A DNA stretch of 64,000 nucleotides from Pandoraea sputorum (GCF_000814845.2 NZ_CP010431.2:2108001-2172000), one strand, 5' to 3'. Shown: positions 1 through 10,747, counted from the first letter of the stretch. The notes: a model not told the origin generated them from the letters alone. Made by a program: numbers and translations.

Positions 1-1766
1 CCTATCTGATCGATCGCGACGTGAGTCTCGCCATCGTCACGGACAAGGACGCCGACGGCCTCGACGTCATTCGTCACTCGACGGCCCACTTGCTGGCCTA
101 CGCCGTCAAGGAGTTGTTCCCCGAGGCGCAGGTCACGATCGGTCCTGTCATCGAAAACGGCTTCTACTACGACTTCTCCTTCCATCGTGCTTTCACGCCA
201 GAAGATCTCGAAGCGATTGAGAAGAAGATGCACGAGCTCGCCAAGAAAGACGAGCCGGTGACGCGCGAAGTGCTGTCGCGCGACGATGCCGTGCGTTTGT
301 TCCTCTCGATGGGAGAGAAGTACAAGGCCGAAATCATCGAATCGATCCCGGCCACGGACGAAATCGGTCTGTACCGCGAAGGCAAGTTCGTCGATCTGTG
401 CCGTGGCCCGCACGTCCCGTCGACGGGCAAGCTCAAGGTCTTCAAGTTGATGAAGGTGGCTGGCGCCTACTGGCGCGGCGACGCGAAGAACGAGCAGCTT
501 CAGCGCATTTACGGCACGGCCTGGACGAAGAAGGAAGACCAGGATGCGTATCTGCACATGCTGGAAGAAGCCGAAAAGCGCGATCACCGCAAGCTCGGCC
601 GCGCGCTCGACTTCTTTCATATGCAAGAGGAAGCGCCGGGCCTCATCTTCTGGCACCCGAAGGGCTGGACGCTCTGGCAGCAGGTCGAGCAATACATGCG
701 CCGCGTCTACCGCAACAATGGCTACCAGGAAGTGAAGGGTCCGCAGATCCTCGACCGCTCGCTGTGGGAAAAGTCGGGGCACTGGGAGAACTATAAGGAC
801 AACATGTTCACGACGGAATCGGAGAACCGCGCCTATGCGCTCAAGCCGATGAACTGTCCGGGACACGTCCTGATTTTCAATTCGGCGCTGCACAGCTATC
901 GCGATCTGCCGCTGCGTTTCGGCGAGTTCGGCCAGTGCCATCGCAACGAGCCGTCGGGCGGCCTGCATGGCCTGATGCGCGTGCGTGGCTTCACGCAGGA
1001 CGACGGTCACATCTTCTGTACGGAAGACCAGATCCTCGACGAGTGCGTGAACTATACGGCGCTGCTGCACGCGGTCTATAAGGACTTCGGCTTCACGGAC
1101 ATGATTTACAAGGTCGCAACGCGCCCTGAGCATCGTGTCGGTTCGGACGAGAACTGGGATAAAGCCGAATTCGCGCTGATGGAATCGCTGCGCCGTTCGG
1201 GCTGCGAATTCGAGATTGCCGAGGGCGACGGCGCTTTCTACGGTCCGAAAATCGAATACACGCTCAAGGATGCGCTCGGCCGTCAGTGGCAATGTGGCAC
1301 GATGCAGGTCGATTTCTCGATGCCGGAGCGCCTGGACGCCGAGTATGTGGCCGAAGACAACAGCCGCAAGCGTCCGGTCATGCTTCACCGGGCAATCCTT
1401 GGCTCGCTCGAGCGTTTCATCGGGATTCTGATCGAGCACCACGCTGGTGCATTGCCTGTCTGGCTGGCGCCGGAGCAGGTGATTGTGATGAATGTCTCGG
1501 AAAAAACGGCCGATTACGCCCAAGAAGTGACGAAAAAGTTGAAAGAACAAGGGCTTAGGGCTCGGAGCGATTTGCGCAACGAGAAAATTAGCTATAAAAT
1601 ACGCGAGCACTCTCTGCAGAAAGTTCCCTATCTCTTGGTGGTTGGGGATAAAGAGCAGGAGGGCAATACGGTAGCCGTGCGTGCCCGTGGCGGCGTGGAT
1701 CTGGGTGTGATGCCCGTTGACGCGCTCATCGAACGTCTTGCGCAAGAATGCGCATCGTTCCAATAA
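1..1766 (+). CDS. thrS: threonyl-tRNA synthetase, 5' end cut by the window
   Basis: Charges tRNA-Thr with threonine in the cytoplasm. The reading frame is open from base 3, so the start and most of the N-terminal TGS domain lie outside the window. What remains is about 588 residues; the full enzyme is usually about 635. Visible parts are the editing domain with the HxxxH motif (HSTAH), a second editing signature (DLCRGPH), the class II catalytic core with motif 2 around [12 protein letters not shown], zinc-ligand-like Cys and His residues (MNCPGH), and an anticodon-binding domain ending at the TAA. It heads the thrS-infC-rpmI-rplT cluster. Identification is secure. Confidence 0.97.
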   Translation, partial: YLIDRDVSLAIVTDKDADGLDVIRHSTAHLLAYAVKELFPEAQVTIGPVIENGFYYDFSFHRAFTPEDLEAIEKKMHELAKKDEPVTREVLSRDDAVRLFLSMGEKYKAEIIESIPATDEIGLYREGKFVDLCRGPHVPSTGKLKVFKLMKVAGAYWRGDAKNEQLQRIYGTAWTKKEDQDAYLHMLEEAEKRDHRKLGRALDFFHMQEEAPGLIFWHPKGWTLWQQVEQYMRRVYRNNGYQEVKGPQILDRSLWEKSGHWENYKDNMFTTESENRAYALKPMNCPGHVLIFNSALHSYRDLPLRFGEFGQCHRNEPSGGLHGLMRVRGFTQDDGHIFCTEDQILDECVNYTALLHAVYKDFGFTDMIYKVATRPEHRVGSDENWDKAEFALMESLRRSGCEFEIAEGDGAFYGPKIEYTLKDALGRQWQCGTMQVDFSMPERLDAEYVAEDNSRKRPVMLHRAILGSLERFIGILIEHHAGALPVWLAPEQVIVMNVSEKTADYAQEVTKKLKEQGLRARSDLRNEKISYKIREHSLQKVPYLLVVGDKEQEGNTVAVRARGGVDLGVMPVDALIERLAQECASFQ

Positions 1767-1818
1767 CGCCTGTCGGACAGCGCGGCTAAATTTTTGACTT
1801 TTTTCGAGGATAAGCAAC

Positions 1819-2337
1819 ATCGCTACCGATAAGTCGCATCGCATCAACGGCGAGATTACTGCGCCCGAAGTGCGTCTAAATGGCGTCGACAACGAGCCGC
1901 TCGGCATTGTGAAACTGGCAGAAGCTTTCCGTCTGTCCGAAGAGGCTGATGTCGATCTGGTGGAAATTGCACCGACCGCGAATCCGCCGGTTTGCCGTCT
2001 GATGGACTACGGCAAATTCAAGTATTCGGAACAGAAGAAAGCGCACGAGAACAAGCTGAAGCAGAAGGTTGTTCAGATCAAGGAAGTCAAATTCCGACCT
2101 GGCACCGACGACGGTGACTATAACGTCAAGTTGCGCAATCTGAAGCGTTTCCTCGAAGACGGCGACAAGACCAAGATCACGCTGCGATTCCGCGGCCGTG
2201 AGATGGCTCACCAGGAAATCGGTGCTCGTATGCTGGAACGTCTGAAGTCCGATCTCGAAGAGGTCGGCCAGCCGGAACAGATGCCGAAGATGGAAGGCCG
2301 TCAGATGATCATGGTCATCGCGCCGAAGAAGAAATAA
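1819..2337 (+). CDS. infC: translation initiation factor IF-3, AUC start
   Basis: Binds the 30S subunit, keeps 50S off and checks the initiator codon. The first ATG or GTG in frame (1870) would remove the conserved N-terminal stretch with the motif HRINGEI. Extending upstream in frame reaches an ATC at 1819-1821 with a GAGGA ribosome site at 1806-1810, giving 172 residues, close to the family length of about 175-180. Rare AUU or AUC starts are known in infC, where IF-3 discriminates against its own start and so represses itself. MDYGKF, FRPGTD and [10 protein letters not shown] are all present. Confidence 0.95.
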   Translation: MATDKSHRINGEITAPEVRLNGVDNEPLGIVKLAEAFRLSEEADVDLVEIAPTANPPVCRLMDYGKFKYSEQKKAHENKLKQKVVQIKEVKFRPGTDDGDYNVKLRNLKRFLEDGDKTKITLRFRGREMAHQEIGARMLERLKSDLEEVGQPEQMPKMEGRQMIMVIAPKKK

Positions 2338-2343
2338 TGCCGT

Positions 2344-2365
2344 GGCGGTGTCGAACGACACCGCC
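2344..2365 (+). promoter_or_regulatory. stem-loop between infC and rpmI
   Basis: A perfect 9-base-pair stem (arms 2344-2352 and 2357-2365, loop GAAC) begins seven bases after the infC stop. No T-run follows, so it is not a classical terminator. In other bacteria the infC-rpmI region carries RNA structures bound by ribosomal protein L20 for autocontrol, so a processing, stability or L20-related role is possible. That role is inference. Confidence 0.4.
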
Positions 2366-2515
2366 GGGCAGCAAAGAATTGCCGCCGTCGCCCGTTAAGG
2401 GCGTGGCAGCGATGCAGGGTGCAGTCGGACCCTGAAAATAAGTGGTCTCAGGTTCTAAAAGGGGCGCGATTTTGGCGTCACACCTGTGATCATGTTAAAA
2501 ACCCTGGAGTTTTTC

Positions 2516-2713
2516 ATGCCTAAGATGAAAACCAAGAGCGGTGCCAAGAAGCGCTTTCGCGTGCGTCCTGGCGGTACCGTCAAGCGTGGTCAGGCCTTCA
2601 AGCGTCACATTTTGACGAAGAAGACCACCAAGAATAAGCGTCACCTGCGCGGTGCCGTCGGCGTTCATGAGTCTGATCTGAACTCCGTACGCGCAATGCT
2701 GCCCTTCGCTTAA
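2516..2713 (+). CDS. rpmI: 50S ribosomal protein L35 (bL35)
   Basis: Small basic protein of the large ribosomal subunit, 65 residues from the ATG at 2516, which follows a CTGGAG ribosome site at 2504-2509. An in-frame ATG ten codons upstream (2486) exists but would add a non-family leader ([10 protein letters not shown]). The start [14 protein letters not shown] and the C-terminal RAMLPF are typical L35. It lies between infC and rplT as in most bacteria and is probably cotranscribed with them. Confidence 0.96.
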   Translation: MPKMKTKSGAKKRFRVRPGGTVKRGQAFKRHILTKKTTKNKRHLRGAVGVHESDLNSVRAMLPFA

Positions 2714-2738
2714 ACCCCGACTTAGATAGGAGAGAAAC

Positions 2739-3098
2739 ATGCCTCGAGTCAAACGTGGGGTCACCGCACGGGCCCGCCATAAGAAAGTCATCGCAGCAGC
2801 CAAGGGTTTCCGCGGCCGCCGCAATAACGTCTTCCGCATCGCCAAGCAAGCGGTCATGCGCGCTGGGCAATACGCCTACCGCGATCGCCGCAACAAGAAG
2901 CGCGTGTTCCGCGCCTTGTGGATTGCGCGTATCAATGCAGGTGTGCGTCAGCACGGTATGACCTACAGCGTGTTCATCGCTGGTCTGAAGAAGGCCTCGA
3001 TCGAACTCGACCGCAAGGTGCTGTCCGACATGGCCATCAACGACAAGCCGGCATTTGCCGCGATTGTCGCTCAGGTGAAAGCCGCCGTCGCAGCCTAA
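2739..3098 (+). CDS. rplT: 50S ribosomal protein L20 (bL20)
   Basis: Binds 23S rRNA early in assembly of the large subunit and in many bacteria also represses its own operon. The 119-residue length is normal and the start [16 protein letters not shown] is diagnostic. An AGGAGAG ribosome site lies at about 2728-2734. It is the last gene before the strong terminator at 3146-3177. Confidence 0.97.
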   Translation: MPRVKRGVTARARHKKVIAAAKGFRGRRNNVFRIAKQAVMRAGQYAYRDRRNKKRVFRALWIARINAGVRQHGMTYSVFIAGLKKASIELDRKVLSDMAINDKPAFAAIVAQVKAAVAA

Positions 3099-3145
3099 GC
3101 TGTAGTTAGCGTATAGCGCGTTTTAGTGCGCGCCGTTCGCCAAGA

Positions 3146-3177
3146 GGGGGCTCTCATCGGAGCCCCCTTTTGTTTTT
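3146..3177 (+). terminator. rho-independent terminator after rplT
   Basis: An 8-base-pair GC-rich stem (GGGGGCTC at 3146-3153, GAGCCCCC at 3160-3167) with a six-base loop is followed by a T-rich run to 3177. It separates the infC operon from pheST. It could also act as an attenuator for pheS, but I see no Phe-rich leader peptide before it. Confidence 0.85.
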
Positions 3178-3247
3178 CGCTTGCCTTTCCGCTTGTTTTC
3201 GCTGGTACACGCGGCCATTCCGACCGCCTAACTTGAGTCTGTAGCAT

Positions 3248-4261
3248 ATGGATCTGGAACTTATCGTCAGCGAAGCGCAGCGTGCGTTCGCCGCCGCTCC
3301 CGACGCCGCCGCGCTGGAAAACGAGAAAGCCCGCTTTCTCGGCAAGACTGGCCAACTGACCGAGTTGCTCAAAGGCCTCGGCAAGCTTGATCCCGAAACG
3401 CGCAAGACCGAAGGCGCACGGATCAACGCGGCCAAGCAACAGATCGAAGGCGCCCTGCAGGCGCGCCGCCAGGCCATGGCCGATGCGCTGCTCGATGCGC
3501 GCCTGTCGGCCGAGGCTATCGACGTCACGCTGCCCGGCCGAGGCCTGGGCGCTGGCAGTCTGCACCCTGTGCTCACCACCTGGGAGCGCGTTGAACAGAT
3601 TTTCCGTTCCATCGGATTCGACGTGGCCGACGGCCCCGAGATCGAAACCGACTGGTTCAACTTCACTGCCCTGAACAGCCCAGAGAACCATCCGGCGCGT
3701 TCGATGCAGGACACCTTCTACGTCGAAGGCAATGACGATGCGGGCAAGCCGCTGCTGCTGCGCACGCATACGAGCCCGATGCAGGTGCGTTATGCGCGCA
3801 TGAACAAGCCGCCGATCAAGGTGATCGCGCCGGGACGTACGTATCGTGTCGACTCCGATGCCACGCACTCGCCGATGTTCCATCAGGTCGAAGGCCTGTG
3901 GATCGCCGAAGACATCAGCTTCGCGGACCTGAAGGGCGTGTACACCGACTTTCTGCGCAAGTTCTTCGAACGCGACGACATTCAGGTGCGTTTCCGCCCG
4001 TCGTACTTCCCGTTCACGGAGCCGTCCGCCGAAATCGATATGCAGTTCGAGACCGGCAAGAACGCCGGCAAGTGGCTGGAGATTTCGGGATCGGGGCAGG
4101 TGCACCCGTCAGTGGTCCGTAATATGGGTCTCGACCCCGAGCGCTACATCGGTTTCGCGTTTGGCTCGGGCCTGGAGCGTCTGACGATGCTGCGCTACGG
4201 CGTGCAGGATCTGCGTCTGTTCTATGAGAACGATCTGCGCTTCCTGCGCCAATTCATGTAA
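3248..4261 (+). CDS. pheS: phenylalanyl-tRNA synthetase alpha chain
   Basis: Catalytic subunit of the alpha2-beta2 enzyme that charges tRNA-Phe. 337 residues, the usual length. An N-terminal coiled-coil arm (about residues 1-90, with [14 protein letters not shown]) precedes the class II core. Visible signatures include HPLLTTWER-like [24 protein letters not shown], the motif 2 region [21 protein letters not shown], and the C-terminal [14 protein letters not shown]. pheT follows 85 bases downstream, so the pair is probably one transcript. Confidence 0.97.
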   Translation: MDLELIVSEAQRAFAAAPDAAALENEKARFLGKTGQLTELLKGLGKLDPETRKTEGARINAAKQQIEGALQARRQAMADALLDARLSAEAIDVTLPGRGLGAGSLHPVLTTWERVEQIFRSIGFDVADGPEIETDWFNFTALNSPENHPARSMQDTFYVEGNDDAGKPLLLRTHTSPMQVRYARMNKPPIKVIAPGRTYRVDSDATHSPMFHQVEGLWIAEDISFADLKGVYTDFLRKFFERDDIQVRFRPSYFPFTEPSAEIDMQFETGKNAGKWLEISGSGQVHPSVVRNMGLDPERYIGFAFGSGLERLTMLRYGVQDLRLFYENDLRFLRQFM

Positions 4262-4346
4262 TCGATGCCGATAGCCCTGGCTGGCGCGCAAAGCCGCTGC
4301 CGCCGGGCTTTCGGAAGTGAAGACTTAACTGCGAGCGAACTGATCC

Positions 4347-6785
4347 ATGCAATTCTCTGAATCGTGGCTGCGTACCCTGGTCGACCCGGACTTGTCGACG
4401 GACGCGTTGGCGCATGCCCTGACGATGTCCGGGCTCGAAGTCGAGGAAACCGATCCCGTTGCGCCGCCGTTTACCGGCGTGGTCGTGGCCAAGGTGCTCG
4501 AAGTCGCCCGTCACCCGGATGCTGACCGTCTGAACGTCTGTCAGGTCGATGCCGGCACCGGCGAGACGCTGACCATCGTATGTGGTGCACCGAACGTGGC
4601 GCCGGGTATCAAGGTGCCGTGCGCTACCGTCGGTGCGGCTTTGCCGCCGTCCGAAGCGGGTGGAGCGCCGTTCCAGATCAAGATCGGCAAGCTGCGTGGC
4701 GTGCAAAGCTTCGGCATGCTGTGCTCGGCGCGTGAGCTGAAGCTCTCGGAGGATCATGCCGGACTGATGATCCTGCCGGAAGACGCACCGGTTGGCATGA
4801 ACATCCGCGAGTATCTCGATCTTGACGACACGATCTTCGTCGTCAAGCTCACCCCGAACAAGGCAGACTGTCTGTCGCTGCTCGGTGTTGCCCGCGAAGT
4901 CGCGGCGATTACCGGCGCACCGCTCAAGGATCTCCCGGGGCAGGGCGCACAGGCGTCGACCATCGCCGACACGCTGCCGGTGCGCATCAGCTCGCCGGAC
5001 GGTTGCGGACGCTTCGGTGGCCGCATCATCCGTAACGTGAACGCTGCGGCACCGTCGCCGCGCTGGATGGTGGAGCGCCTGGAGCGCGCCGGACAGCGCA
5101 GAATCTCGGCGCTCGTCGACATCACCAACTATGTGATGCTCGAGCTGGGTCAGCCGCTGCACGTCTACGATCTGAATCGTCTGCAAGGCGGGATCGACGT
5201 GCGCTTCGGCCGCGCGGGCGAGACGCTCAAGCTGCTCAACGAGCAGACGGTCACGCTCGACGAGACGACCCTTGCCATCACCGACGCCAGCGGCCCGATC
5301 GGCCTCGCCGGCATTATGGGCGGCGATTCGACGAAGGCCGGTCTCGAGACGCAGAACATCTTCCTGGAAGGTGCGTTCTTCTTCCCGCAAGCTATTCAGG
5401 GCCGTGCTCGCAAGTACAACTTCACCAGCGACGCATCGCATCGCTTCGAGCGCGGTGTCGACTTCGCTGGCAACGTGCGCGCGCTCGAGCGAGCGACGCA
5501 ACTGGTCCTCGACATCTGTGGTGGCCAGGCCGGTCCGCTGGAGGACCAGGTCGCGAAGCTTCCAGAGCGTCAGCCGGTGAAGATGCGTGTGGCCCGTGCC
5601 GTCAAGATTCTCGGCGTGCCGGTCACCGAGCAGGAAATGAGTGCGATCTTCACGCGTCTTGGTCTGCCGTTCACGCTGGTGGACGGCGTGTTCGAGGTCA
5701 CGCCGCCGTCTTACCGTTTCGATATCGAGATCGAAGAGGATCTGATCGAAGAGATCGCGCGCATTTACGGTTTCGACCGTATTCCGGCCAATCCGCCGGT
5801 GGCCGCGAGCGAAATGCGTCCGACGCAGGAGGGCCGTCGTTCGCAGCATGCCGTGCGTCACGCCGTGGCCGCGCGCGACTATCACGAGACGGTCGGTTTC
5901 AGCTTCGTAGACGTGGAATGGGAAGCCGACTTTGCCGGTAACGACAATCCGATAAAGTTGCTGAATCCGATCGCGAGTCACCTCGCCGTGATGCGCTCGA
6001 CGCTTATCGGCAGCCTGATCGCGACGGCGCGTTACAACCTGAATCGCAAGGCATCGCGCGTTCGTGTGTTCGAAATCGGTCGCACCTATCACCGTGACAA
6101 CACTGTGGCGTCTGGTGAACTGAGCGTGGGTGGGTATCGTCAGCCGCTGACAGTAGCGGCGCTGGCCTACGGTCCTGTGCTCGAAGAGCAGTGGGGCGCA
6201 GCGGCGCGTCAGGTCGACTTCTTCGACGTGAAGGGCGATCTCGAAGCCTTGCTGGCACCGCGCGTAGCGCGTTTTGTGAAGGCTGAGCATCCCGCGTTGC
6301 ATCCGGGACGCAGTGCTGCAATCGAAGTGGACGGCAAGCGCGTCGGTTTCATCGGCGAGCTGCATCCGCGCTGGCAGCAGAAGTACGACCTGCCGCAGGC
6401 ACCGGTGCTGTTCGAGATCGAGGCAGAGGCGCTGTTCGGCCGTGACGTCGCGAGCTACGAGGAGATCTCGAAGTTCCCGCCCGTCACGCGTGACCTCGCA
6501 TTGGTGGTCGATCAGGCACAGCCGGTTCAGGTGCTGCTCGATGCGATGCTGGCTGCGCGTCATGACGATCCGGCATGCAGTGTGGTGCAGTCGGTGCGCC
6601 TGTTCGACGAGTTCCGGCCCAAGGCGGGCGCGGCTTCGGGCTCCCTGGGAGCCCAGGACAAAAGCGTGGCGTTTCGTGTTACTCTGCAAGACCCCTCGGG
6701 TACGTTGCAGGACGAGACGGTCCAGGGCGCCATTAACGCACTGGTACAACGGGTAGAAGGGTTCGGCGCACGTTTGCGCGCTTAA
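4347..6785 (+). CDS. pheT: phenylalanyl-tRNA synthetase beta chain
   Basis: Structural, editing and tRNA-binding subunit of phenylalanyl-tRNA synthetase, 812 residues, normal for bacteria. Domains in order are an EMAP/tRNA-binding domain (about 40-150, with [13 protein letters not shown]), the B3/B4 editing region (about 210-390), B5 (about 405-475), a class II-like core, and a C-terminal anticodon-binding FDX-ACB domain ending near residue 810. It follows pheS and precedes ihfA in the order usual for proteobacteria. Confidence 0.97.
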   Translation: MQFSESWLRTLVDPDLSTDALAHALTMSGLEVEETDPVAPPFTGVVVAKVLEVARHPDADRLNVCQVDAGTGETLTIVCGAPNVAPGIKVPCATVGAALPPSEAGGAPFQIKIGKLRGVQSFGMLCSARELKLSEDHAGLMILPEDAPVGMNIREYLDLDDTIFVVKLTPNKADCLSLLGVAREVAAITGAPLKDLPGQGAQASTIADTLPVRISSPDGCGRFGGRIIRNVNAAAPSPRWMVERLERAGQRRISALVDITNYVMLELGQPLHVYDLNRLQGGIDVRFGRAGETLKLLNEQTVTLDETTLAITDASGPIGLAGIMGGDSTKAGLETQNIFLEGAFFFPQAIQGRARKYNFTSDASHRFERGVDFAGNVRALERATQLVLDICGGQAGPLEDQVAKLPERQPVKMRVARAVKILGVPVTEQEMSAIFTRLGLPFTLVDGVFEVTPPSYRFDIEIEEDLIEEIARIYGFDRIPANPPVAASEMRPTQEGRRSQHAVRHAVAARDYHETVGFSFVDVEWEADFAGNDNPIKLLNPIASHLAVMRSTLIGSLIATARYNLNRKASRVRVFEIGRTYHRDNTVASGELSVGGYRQPLTVAALAYGPVLEEQWGAAARQVDFFDVKGDLEALLAPRVARFVKAEHPALHPGRSAAIEVDGKRVGFIGELHPRWQQKYDLPQAPVLFEIEAEALFGRDVASYEEISKFPPVTRDLALVVDQAQPVQVLLDAMLAARHDDPACSVVQSVRLFDEFRPKAGAASGSLGAQDKSVAFRVTLQDPSGTLQDETVQGAINALVQRVEGFGARLRA

Positions 6786-6849
6786 AACCCAGTAGAAAAA
6801 TCCGGGTGCGAGTGGGCTATCGCACTGTCATCGCCATCGCGTGGGACGT

Positions 6850-7242
6850 ATGAACGAAATGAATCCTGGTGAATTTGAAGCCATGCTCGCGGCACAACGC
6901 ATTGCGTTGGGTCGCGGCGAAGTGAACGAGGTCTCGACCGAGGCGCCGACGCTGACCAAGGCCGAACTGGCCGAGTTACTGTTCGAGCATGTCGGCCTGA
7001 ACAAGCGCGAAGCAAAGGATATGGTCGAGGCGTTCTTCGAATCGATCCGCGATGCGCTCGAATCGGGCGACAGCGTCAAGCTCTCCGGCTTCGGTAACTT
7101 CCAGTTGCGCGACAAGCCACAGCGCCCGGGTCGGAATCCGAAGACGGGCGAAGCGATTCCGATTGCCGCGCGCCGTGTCGTGACTTTCCACGCCAGCCAG
7201 AAACTCAAGACGATGGTCGAGTCCGGCGTACTGAGCAAGTAA
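6850..7242 (+). CDS. ihfA: integration host factor subunit alpha
   Basis: HU-family DNA-bending protein that pairs with IhfB and shapes promoters, origins and phage att sites. 130 residues from the ATG at 6850; a GTG at 6841 would add only three residues. The core [12 protein letters not shown]...[11 protein letters not shown]...[10 protein letters not shown]...[12 protein letters not shown] is clear. About 30 residues before the conserved core make it longer than the E. coli protein (99 residues), as is usual for Burkholderiaceae. Position after pheT is conserved. Confidence 0.95.
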   Translation: MNEMNPGEFEAMLAAQRIALGRGEVNEVSTEAPTLTKAELAELLFEHVGLNKREAKDMVEAFFESIRDALESGDSVKLSGFGNFQLRDKPQRPGRNPKTGEAIPIAARRVVTFHASQKLKTMVESGVLSK

Positions 7243-7248
7243 TTCCCC

Positions 7249-7282
7249 CGGCCGCCGCATTCTGTGGCGGCCGTTGGTTTTT
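7249..7282 (+). terminator. terminator between ihfA and the MerR gene
   Basis: An 8-base-pair stem (CGGCCGCC at 7249-7256, GGCGGCCG at 7266-7273) with a nine-base loop is followed by a T-rich stretch to 7282. It starts seven bases after the ihfA stop and probably ends most pheST-ihfA transcription, leaving weaker read-through into the MerR gene. Confidence 0.7.
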
Positions 7283-7323
7283 CGTCCGCAATTTAACCGT
7301 CGTCCCATTCCGCTAACGCCGCG

Positions 7324-7719
7324 ATGGATCACGTTGCCTTGCCGCCGATTCCCGCCAAGCGTTACTTCACCATCGGTGAGGTGAGCGAGCTATGTGGTGT
7401 CAAACCGCATGTGCTGCGCTATTGGGAGCAAGAGTTTACGCAACTGCGTCCGGTCAAGCGACGCGGCAACCGGCGTTACTACCAACATCACGAAGTCCTG
7501 CTGATCCGGCGTATCCGGGAATTGCTCTATGAGCAGGGCTTCACGATCAATGGGGCACGCAATCGTCTCGAAGCCGACACGCCGCGTGGCGCGCGCGTTT
7601 CGGGAGCGGCGGGCGTGCCGGTGGATGCGTCGACCTCCGGCGAACCGGGCGACGCTGCACTCGATGTCGACGATCTGCGTCGCCGTCTCGAATCCGTCAT
7701 CGATCTGCTGAAGTCCTGA
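7324..7719 (+). CDS. MerR-family transcriptional regulator
   Basis: 131-residue DNA-binding regulator. The winged helix-turn-helix lies at about residues 14-80 (YFTIGEVSELCGVKPHVLRYWEQEF, then RRGNRRYYQ and the QGFTINGAR segment). The C-terminal part is short, low in complexity and without the cysteines of metal-sensing MerR proteins, so the signal is unknown. It belongs to the small MerR group that follows ihfA in many betaproteobacteria. The ATG at 7324 overlaps no other gene. Confidence 0.88.
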   Translation: MDHVALPPIPAKRYFTIGEVSELCGVKPHVLRYWEQEFTQLRPVKRRGNRRYYQHHEVLLIRRIRELLYEQGFTINGARNRLEADTPRGARVSGAAGVPVDASTSGEPGDAALDVDDLRRRLESVIDLLKS

Positions 7720-8032
7720 GCGGTCCCCGCACTTCGGATCCCCCGCGTCACCCCCCCCGTCCGACTTCGGGATTCTCCTAATACGGCGTTAGCCGAAACT
7801 TCCGTAATCCGAGATATGGCACGCTGCAAGGCGGGGGCGCGCTCGTCTGGCCGGATGAACTCCATACATCCCCGGATTGAGACGACGCGGAACGACTTCC
7901 GGGGGCGCCGGGATTGCCTTACACTTGCCGGAAACTATGGCGTCCGATAGCGGCGTCTCAGGATCCTCTTGAAAACCGGGCCAACACCGACCTTTTCGCG
8001 CGGGGGCGCGAGGGCTGAAAGGATCTCGACCT
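7720..8032. other. intergenic stretch without a recognised gene
   Basis: 313 bases between the MerR gene and the GGDEF-EAL gene. It begins with C-rich runs. No tRNA, conserved ORF or clear terminator is visible. A GAAAGGA ribosome site at 8018-8024 belongs to the next gene, whose promoter must also lie here. Confidence 0.5.
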
Positions 8033-10303
8033 ATGGCGGAACCGAGCATGACGGGAGCGCGACGCGGGCGTTGGGCGACTTCCTATCGCTCTATCGTCGC
8101 AATCCTGATTTTCGGTTTTCTGATCCTTGTCCTTCTATGGACGGCGGTGCTCTGGCGCATCTCCATCGAGCACAAAGCCATCCTGCGCGACACGGCGGCG
8201 TCCGCCTCGACCGTCTCGACCGCCCTCGAACAACAAACGCTGCGTGCGATTCGTCAGGTCGACCAGATCACCCGCTTCGTGAAATACGAGTATGAGCGCC
8301 ATCGCGGCGACTTCGATCTGAAGCAGACGCTGACCGACGGCATTGTCGTCGAACGCTTCATGGTGCTCGTGAGTGTGACGGACGCGAGCGGTAACGTGGT
8401 CGCCGCCACGATGCCGGGCGGTGCGGGCGTGAGCATTGCAGATCGCGAGCATTTTCGCGTGCATCTCGACGACGAGAGTGACGGCCTCTACATCAGCCAT
8501 CCGGTATTCGGGCGTGTGTCCCGCAAGTGGGTACTCCAGTTCAGCCGACGCCTGAATCATTCTGATGGGTCCTTCGCCGGCGTCGTGGTGGTCTCGCAGG
8601 AGCCGAGCTACTTTACTTCCGACTTCTACACGAATGCGGTGCTCGGGCAGTACGGTCAGATCGCCGTGATTGCCGACGACGGCGCACTCCTCGCGCGTAG
8701 TACCGGGGCGGGCGTTGCCGTCACCGGCACTGGCGAGTTGCCGCCGTTCGCGGCAGAGCAACGGACTTCCGGCGTGCAGCGCGACCCAATCGACGGCGTC
8801 GAGCGCGTCGTCGCGTATCGGCATTTGCGTGACTATCCGCTGGCCGTGCAGGTCGGGTTGTCGCTCGACGAGGAGTTGTCCGAATATCGTCACGTGAAAC
8901 GCGTCTATCTGACCATGGCGACGTTTATCTCCGTGGCGCTTGTCGTCTTCTTCGCGCTCATTGCGTATCTGATGCAGCGTCTGATCGGCCGTGACCAGCA
9001 GCTCACACGCCTGATTTCATACGACGCGCTGACCGGCCTGCCGAATCGTTACGCGCTGATGGAGTCGCTGCGTCGGGCATTGTCCGCACCTGATCAGCTG
9101 GGCAAGGTCGCACTTTTGCACATCGATCTCGATAACTTCAAGAGCGTGAACGACACGCTCGGTCATTCGCAGGGCGACGCAATCATCCGACAGGTCTCGG
9201 AGCGGTTCATTCCGCGCATGCCCGCCGGAGCAATGCTCGCGCGCTTCGCGGGCGACGAGTTCATGGTGCTGCTCGAAGGCGAGGGTGCGCCCGATCAGGC
9301 TGAGCCGCTGGGTGAGACGCTGCTGGCCGCGCTCAAGTCGCCCATGGTGGCTGATGGCACGTCGTTCGCGTTGCACGCCAGCATCGGCGTGACGTTCTGG
9401 TCGAAGCCCGAAGAGACCGAGTCGGATCTCATCAAGAAAGCGGATCTGGCCATGTATGCCGCGAAAGAGGCGGGCAAGAGTGTCGTGCGGGTCTATTCGC
9501 AACAAATGACGCATCAGGCGCACCAGCTTGTCGTGTGGGAGCGTCAGATGGAGCAGGCGCTGGCCAATGGCGAGTTTTTCCTCGCCTATCAGCCGATCAT
9601 CTCGCTGGGCAGCGATTGCATCTGCGGCATGGAAGCGCTCATTCGCTGGCGTCATCCGGAGCGCGGCATTCTCAGCGCGGGCGAGTTCATCCCGCTGGCA
9701 GAGACGACCGGGCAGATCGTGGCCATCGGCGAGTTCGCGCTCACGCAAGCCTGTCGCCAGCTCGTGGCTTGGCGAGGTACGCCGATGGGGTCGCTGCGAC
9801 TGGCCGTGAATGTCTCGTCCGTGCAGTTTTGGCGAGGCGACATCGGCGAACTCGTTGAGCGTCTAGTGAAAGAGTACGCAATCGAGCCCCATCGCCTGGA
9901 ACTGGAAATCACCGAATCGGTGATGGTGAAGAACCCGGCGCTTGTAGAAATGAAGATCGAGCAGTTCAAACGTGCGGGTTTGCGCATTGCGTTGGACGAT
10001 TTCGGCACGGGTTACTCGTCGTTGTCCTATCTGACGCGCTTCCCCGTCGATACGCTCAAGGTCGACCGATCGTTTGTCGAATCGATTCCCGATTCGTCAC
10101 GGTCGTGTCTCATGATTTCGAACATCGTCAATATTGCGCGTTCGCTGGGCATCGATCTGATTGTCGAAGGTGTGGAAAACGAGCGTCAGCTCGATTGGCT
10201 TCGTCATTTTGTCCCGCTCAGTGCGCAAGGCTATTTGTTTTCTCGACCGGTGGAAATCGAACAGCTGGATTTGCTAATTGCCCGGTTCGGTATTTGCCAA
10301 TAA
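8033..10303 (+). CDS. membrane-bound Cache-GGDEF-EAL cyclic-di-GMP protein
   Basis: 756-residue inner-membrane signalling protein that should make or break cyclic-di-GMP. A transmembrane helix (about 24-47) is followed by a periplasmic Cache-type sensor domain (about 50-290), a second helix (about 300-320), a GGDEF domain (about 330-485) and an EAL domain (about 505-750). The GGDEF motif reads AGDEF and lacks an upstream RxxD inhibitory site; A/SGDEF variants can still be active. The EAL part keeps EALIRWRHP and DDFGTGYSSLSYL, so phosphodiesterase activity is likely. Start chosen from the GAAAGGA site at 8018. Confidence 0.9.
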   Translation: MAEPSMTGARRGRWATSYRSIVAILIFGFLILVLLWTAVLWRISIEHKAILRDTAASASTVSTALEQQTLRAIRQVDQITRFVKYEYERHRGDFDLKQTLTDGIVVERFMVLVSVTDASGNVVAATMPGGAGVSIADREHFRVHLDDESDGLYISHPVFGRVSRKWVLQFSRRLNHSDGSFAGVVVVSQEPSYFTSDFYTNAVLGQYGQIAVIADDGALLARSTGAGVAVTGTGELPPFAAEQRTSGVQRDPIDGVERVVAYRHLRDYPLAVQVGLSLDEELSEYRHVKRVYLTMATFISVALVVFFALIAYLMQRLIGRDQQLTRLISYDALTGLPNRYALMESLRRALSAPDQLGKVALLHIDLDNFKSVNDTLGHSQGDAIIRQVSERFIPRMPAGAMLARFAGDEFMVLLEGEGAPDQAEPLGETLLAALKSPMVADGTSFALHASIGVTFWSKPEETESDLIKKADLAMYAAKEAGKSVVRVYSQQMTHQAHQLVVWERQMEQALANGEFFLAYQPIISLGSDCICGMEALIRWRHPERGILSAGEFIPLAETTGQIVAIGEFALTQACRQLVAWRGTPMGSLRLAVNVSSVQFWRGDIGELVERLVKEYAIEPHRLELEITESVMVKNPALVEMKIEQFKRAGLRIALDDFGTGYSSLSYLTRFPVDTLKVDRSFVESIPDSSRSCLMISNIVNIARSLGIDLIVEGVENERQLDWLRHFVPLSAQGYLFSRPVEIEQLDLLIARFGICQ

Positions 10304-10718
10304 AGACGAGGTAAATGAGAAACACCAAAACGAGATAGTTAATAGGTTAAATAGCTATACATAATATATCGACGATCAGAAGGTTTTCGTACGGCAGGAT
10401 CGTCGGAGTACTATAGAATCACCGGGTTCTCGCGGTGATTCCGAAACGCATGAACGGATGGCCGTACGCCCCAACCGGCAGTAGACCGGGGGAGGGAGCG
10501 CGGGCTGTCAACGGCCCGCCATTGTTGGGGTAGACAATGGCGTGGCAGCAGGGATCCGAAGGCGCGGGGCGCGACAAGCCGAGGGTCGGAAACGAGGGAA
10601 AGAGTTTGACGCGCAGACCAGAATTGGCGGGAATTCGCTGGCACAACGAATGCCGGTCGCGACCAGAAGTTCTGTCCGGGGAAGTGACAGAAGCGCGATT
10701 CCAATTGAAGCGGGTACT
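10304..10718. other. structured intergenic region before a diguanylate cyclase gene
   Basis: No gene is recognised in about 415 bases. The first 80 bases are AT-rich. Three perfect or near-perfect hairpins then follow: GAATCACCG/CGGTGATTC (about 10416-10441), GCGGGC/GCCCGC (about 10500-10519) and CCATTGT/ACAATGG (about 10519-10540). The series suggests a structured RNA or a long leader, but it matches no riboswitch or sRNA family I know, including the GEMM cyclic-di-GMP riboswitches. Confidence 0.4.
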
Positions 10719-10747
10719 TTGCCAACGTAATAAGTGAAAAATATTAG
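10719..10747 (+). promoter_or_regulatory. candidate sigma-70 promoter for the diguanylate cyclase gene
   Basis: TTGCCA at 10719-10724 and TATTAG at 10742-10747 are spaced by 17 bases. Transcription would start near 10754, leaving a leader of only about 14 bases before the ATG at 10768. If that is right, the hairpins upstream are not part of this mRNA. Confidence 0.4.

Noticed and set aside
4254..6749. Long minus-strand open frame (831 codons) over pheT
   Set aside because: It is the antisense shadow of pheT, rich in Arg/His as such shadows are in high-GC DNA, and has no domain.
7720..8032. tRNA-Pro gene expected after the ihfA-merR pair
   Set aside because: No cloverleaf can be drawn; the only tRNA-Pro in the window is at 61893-61969.
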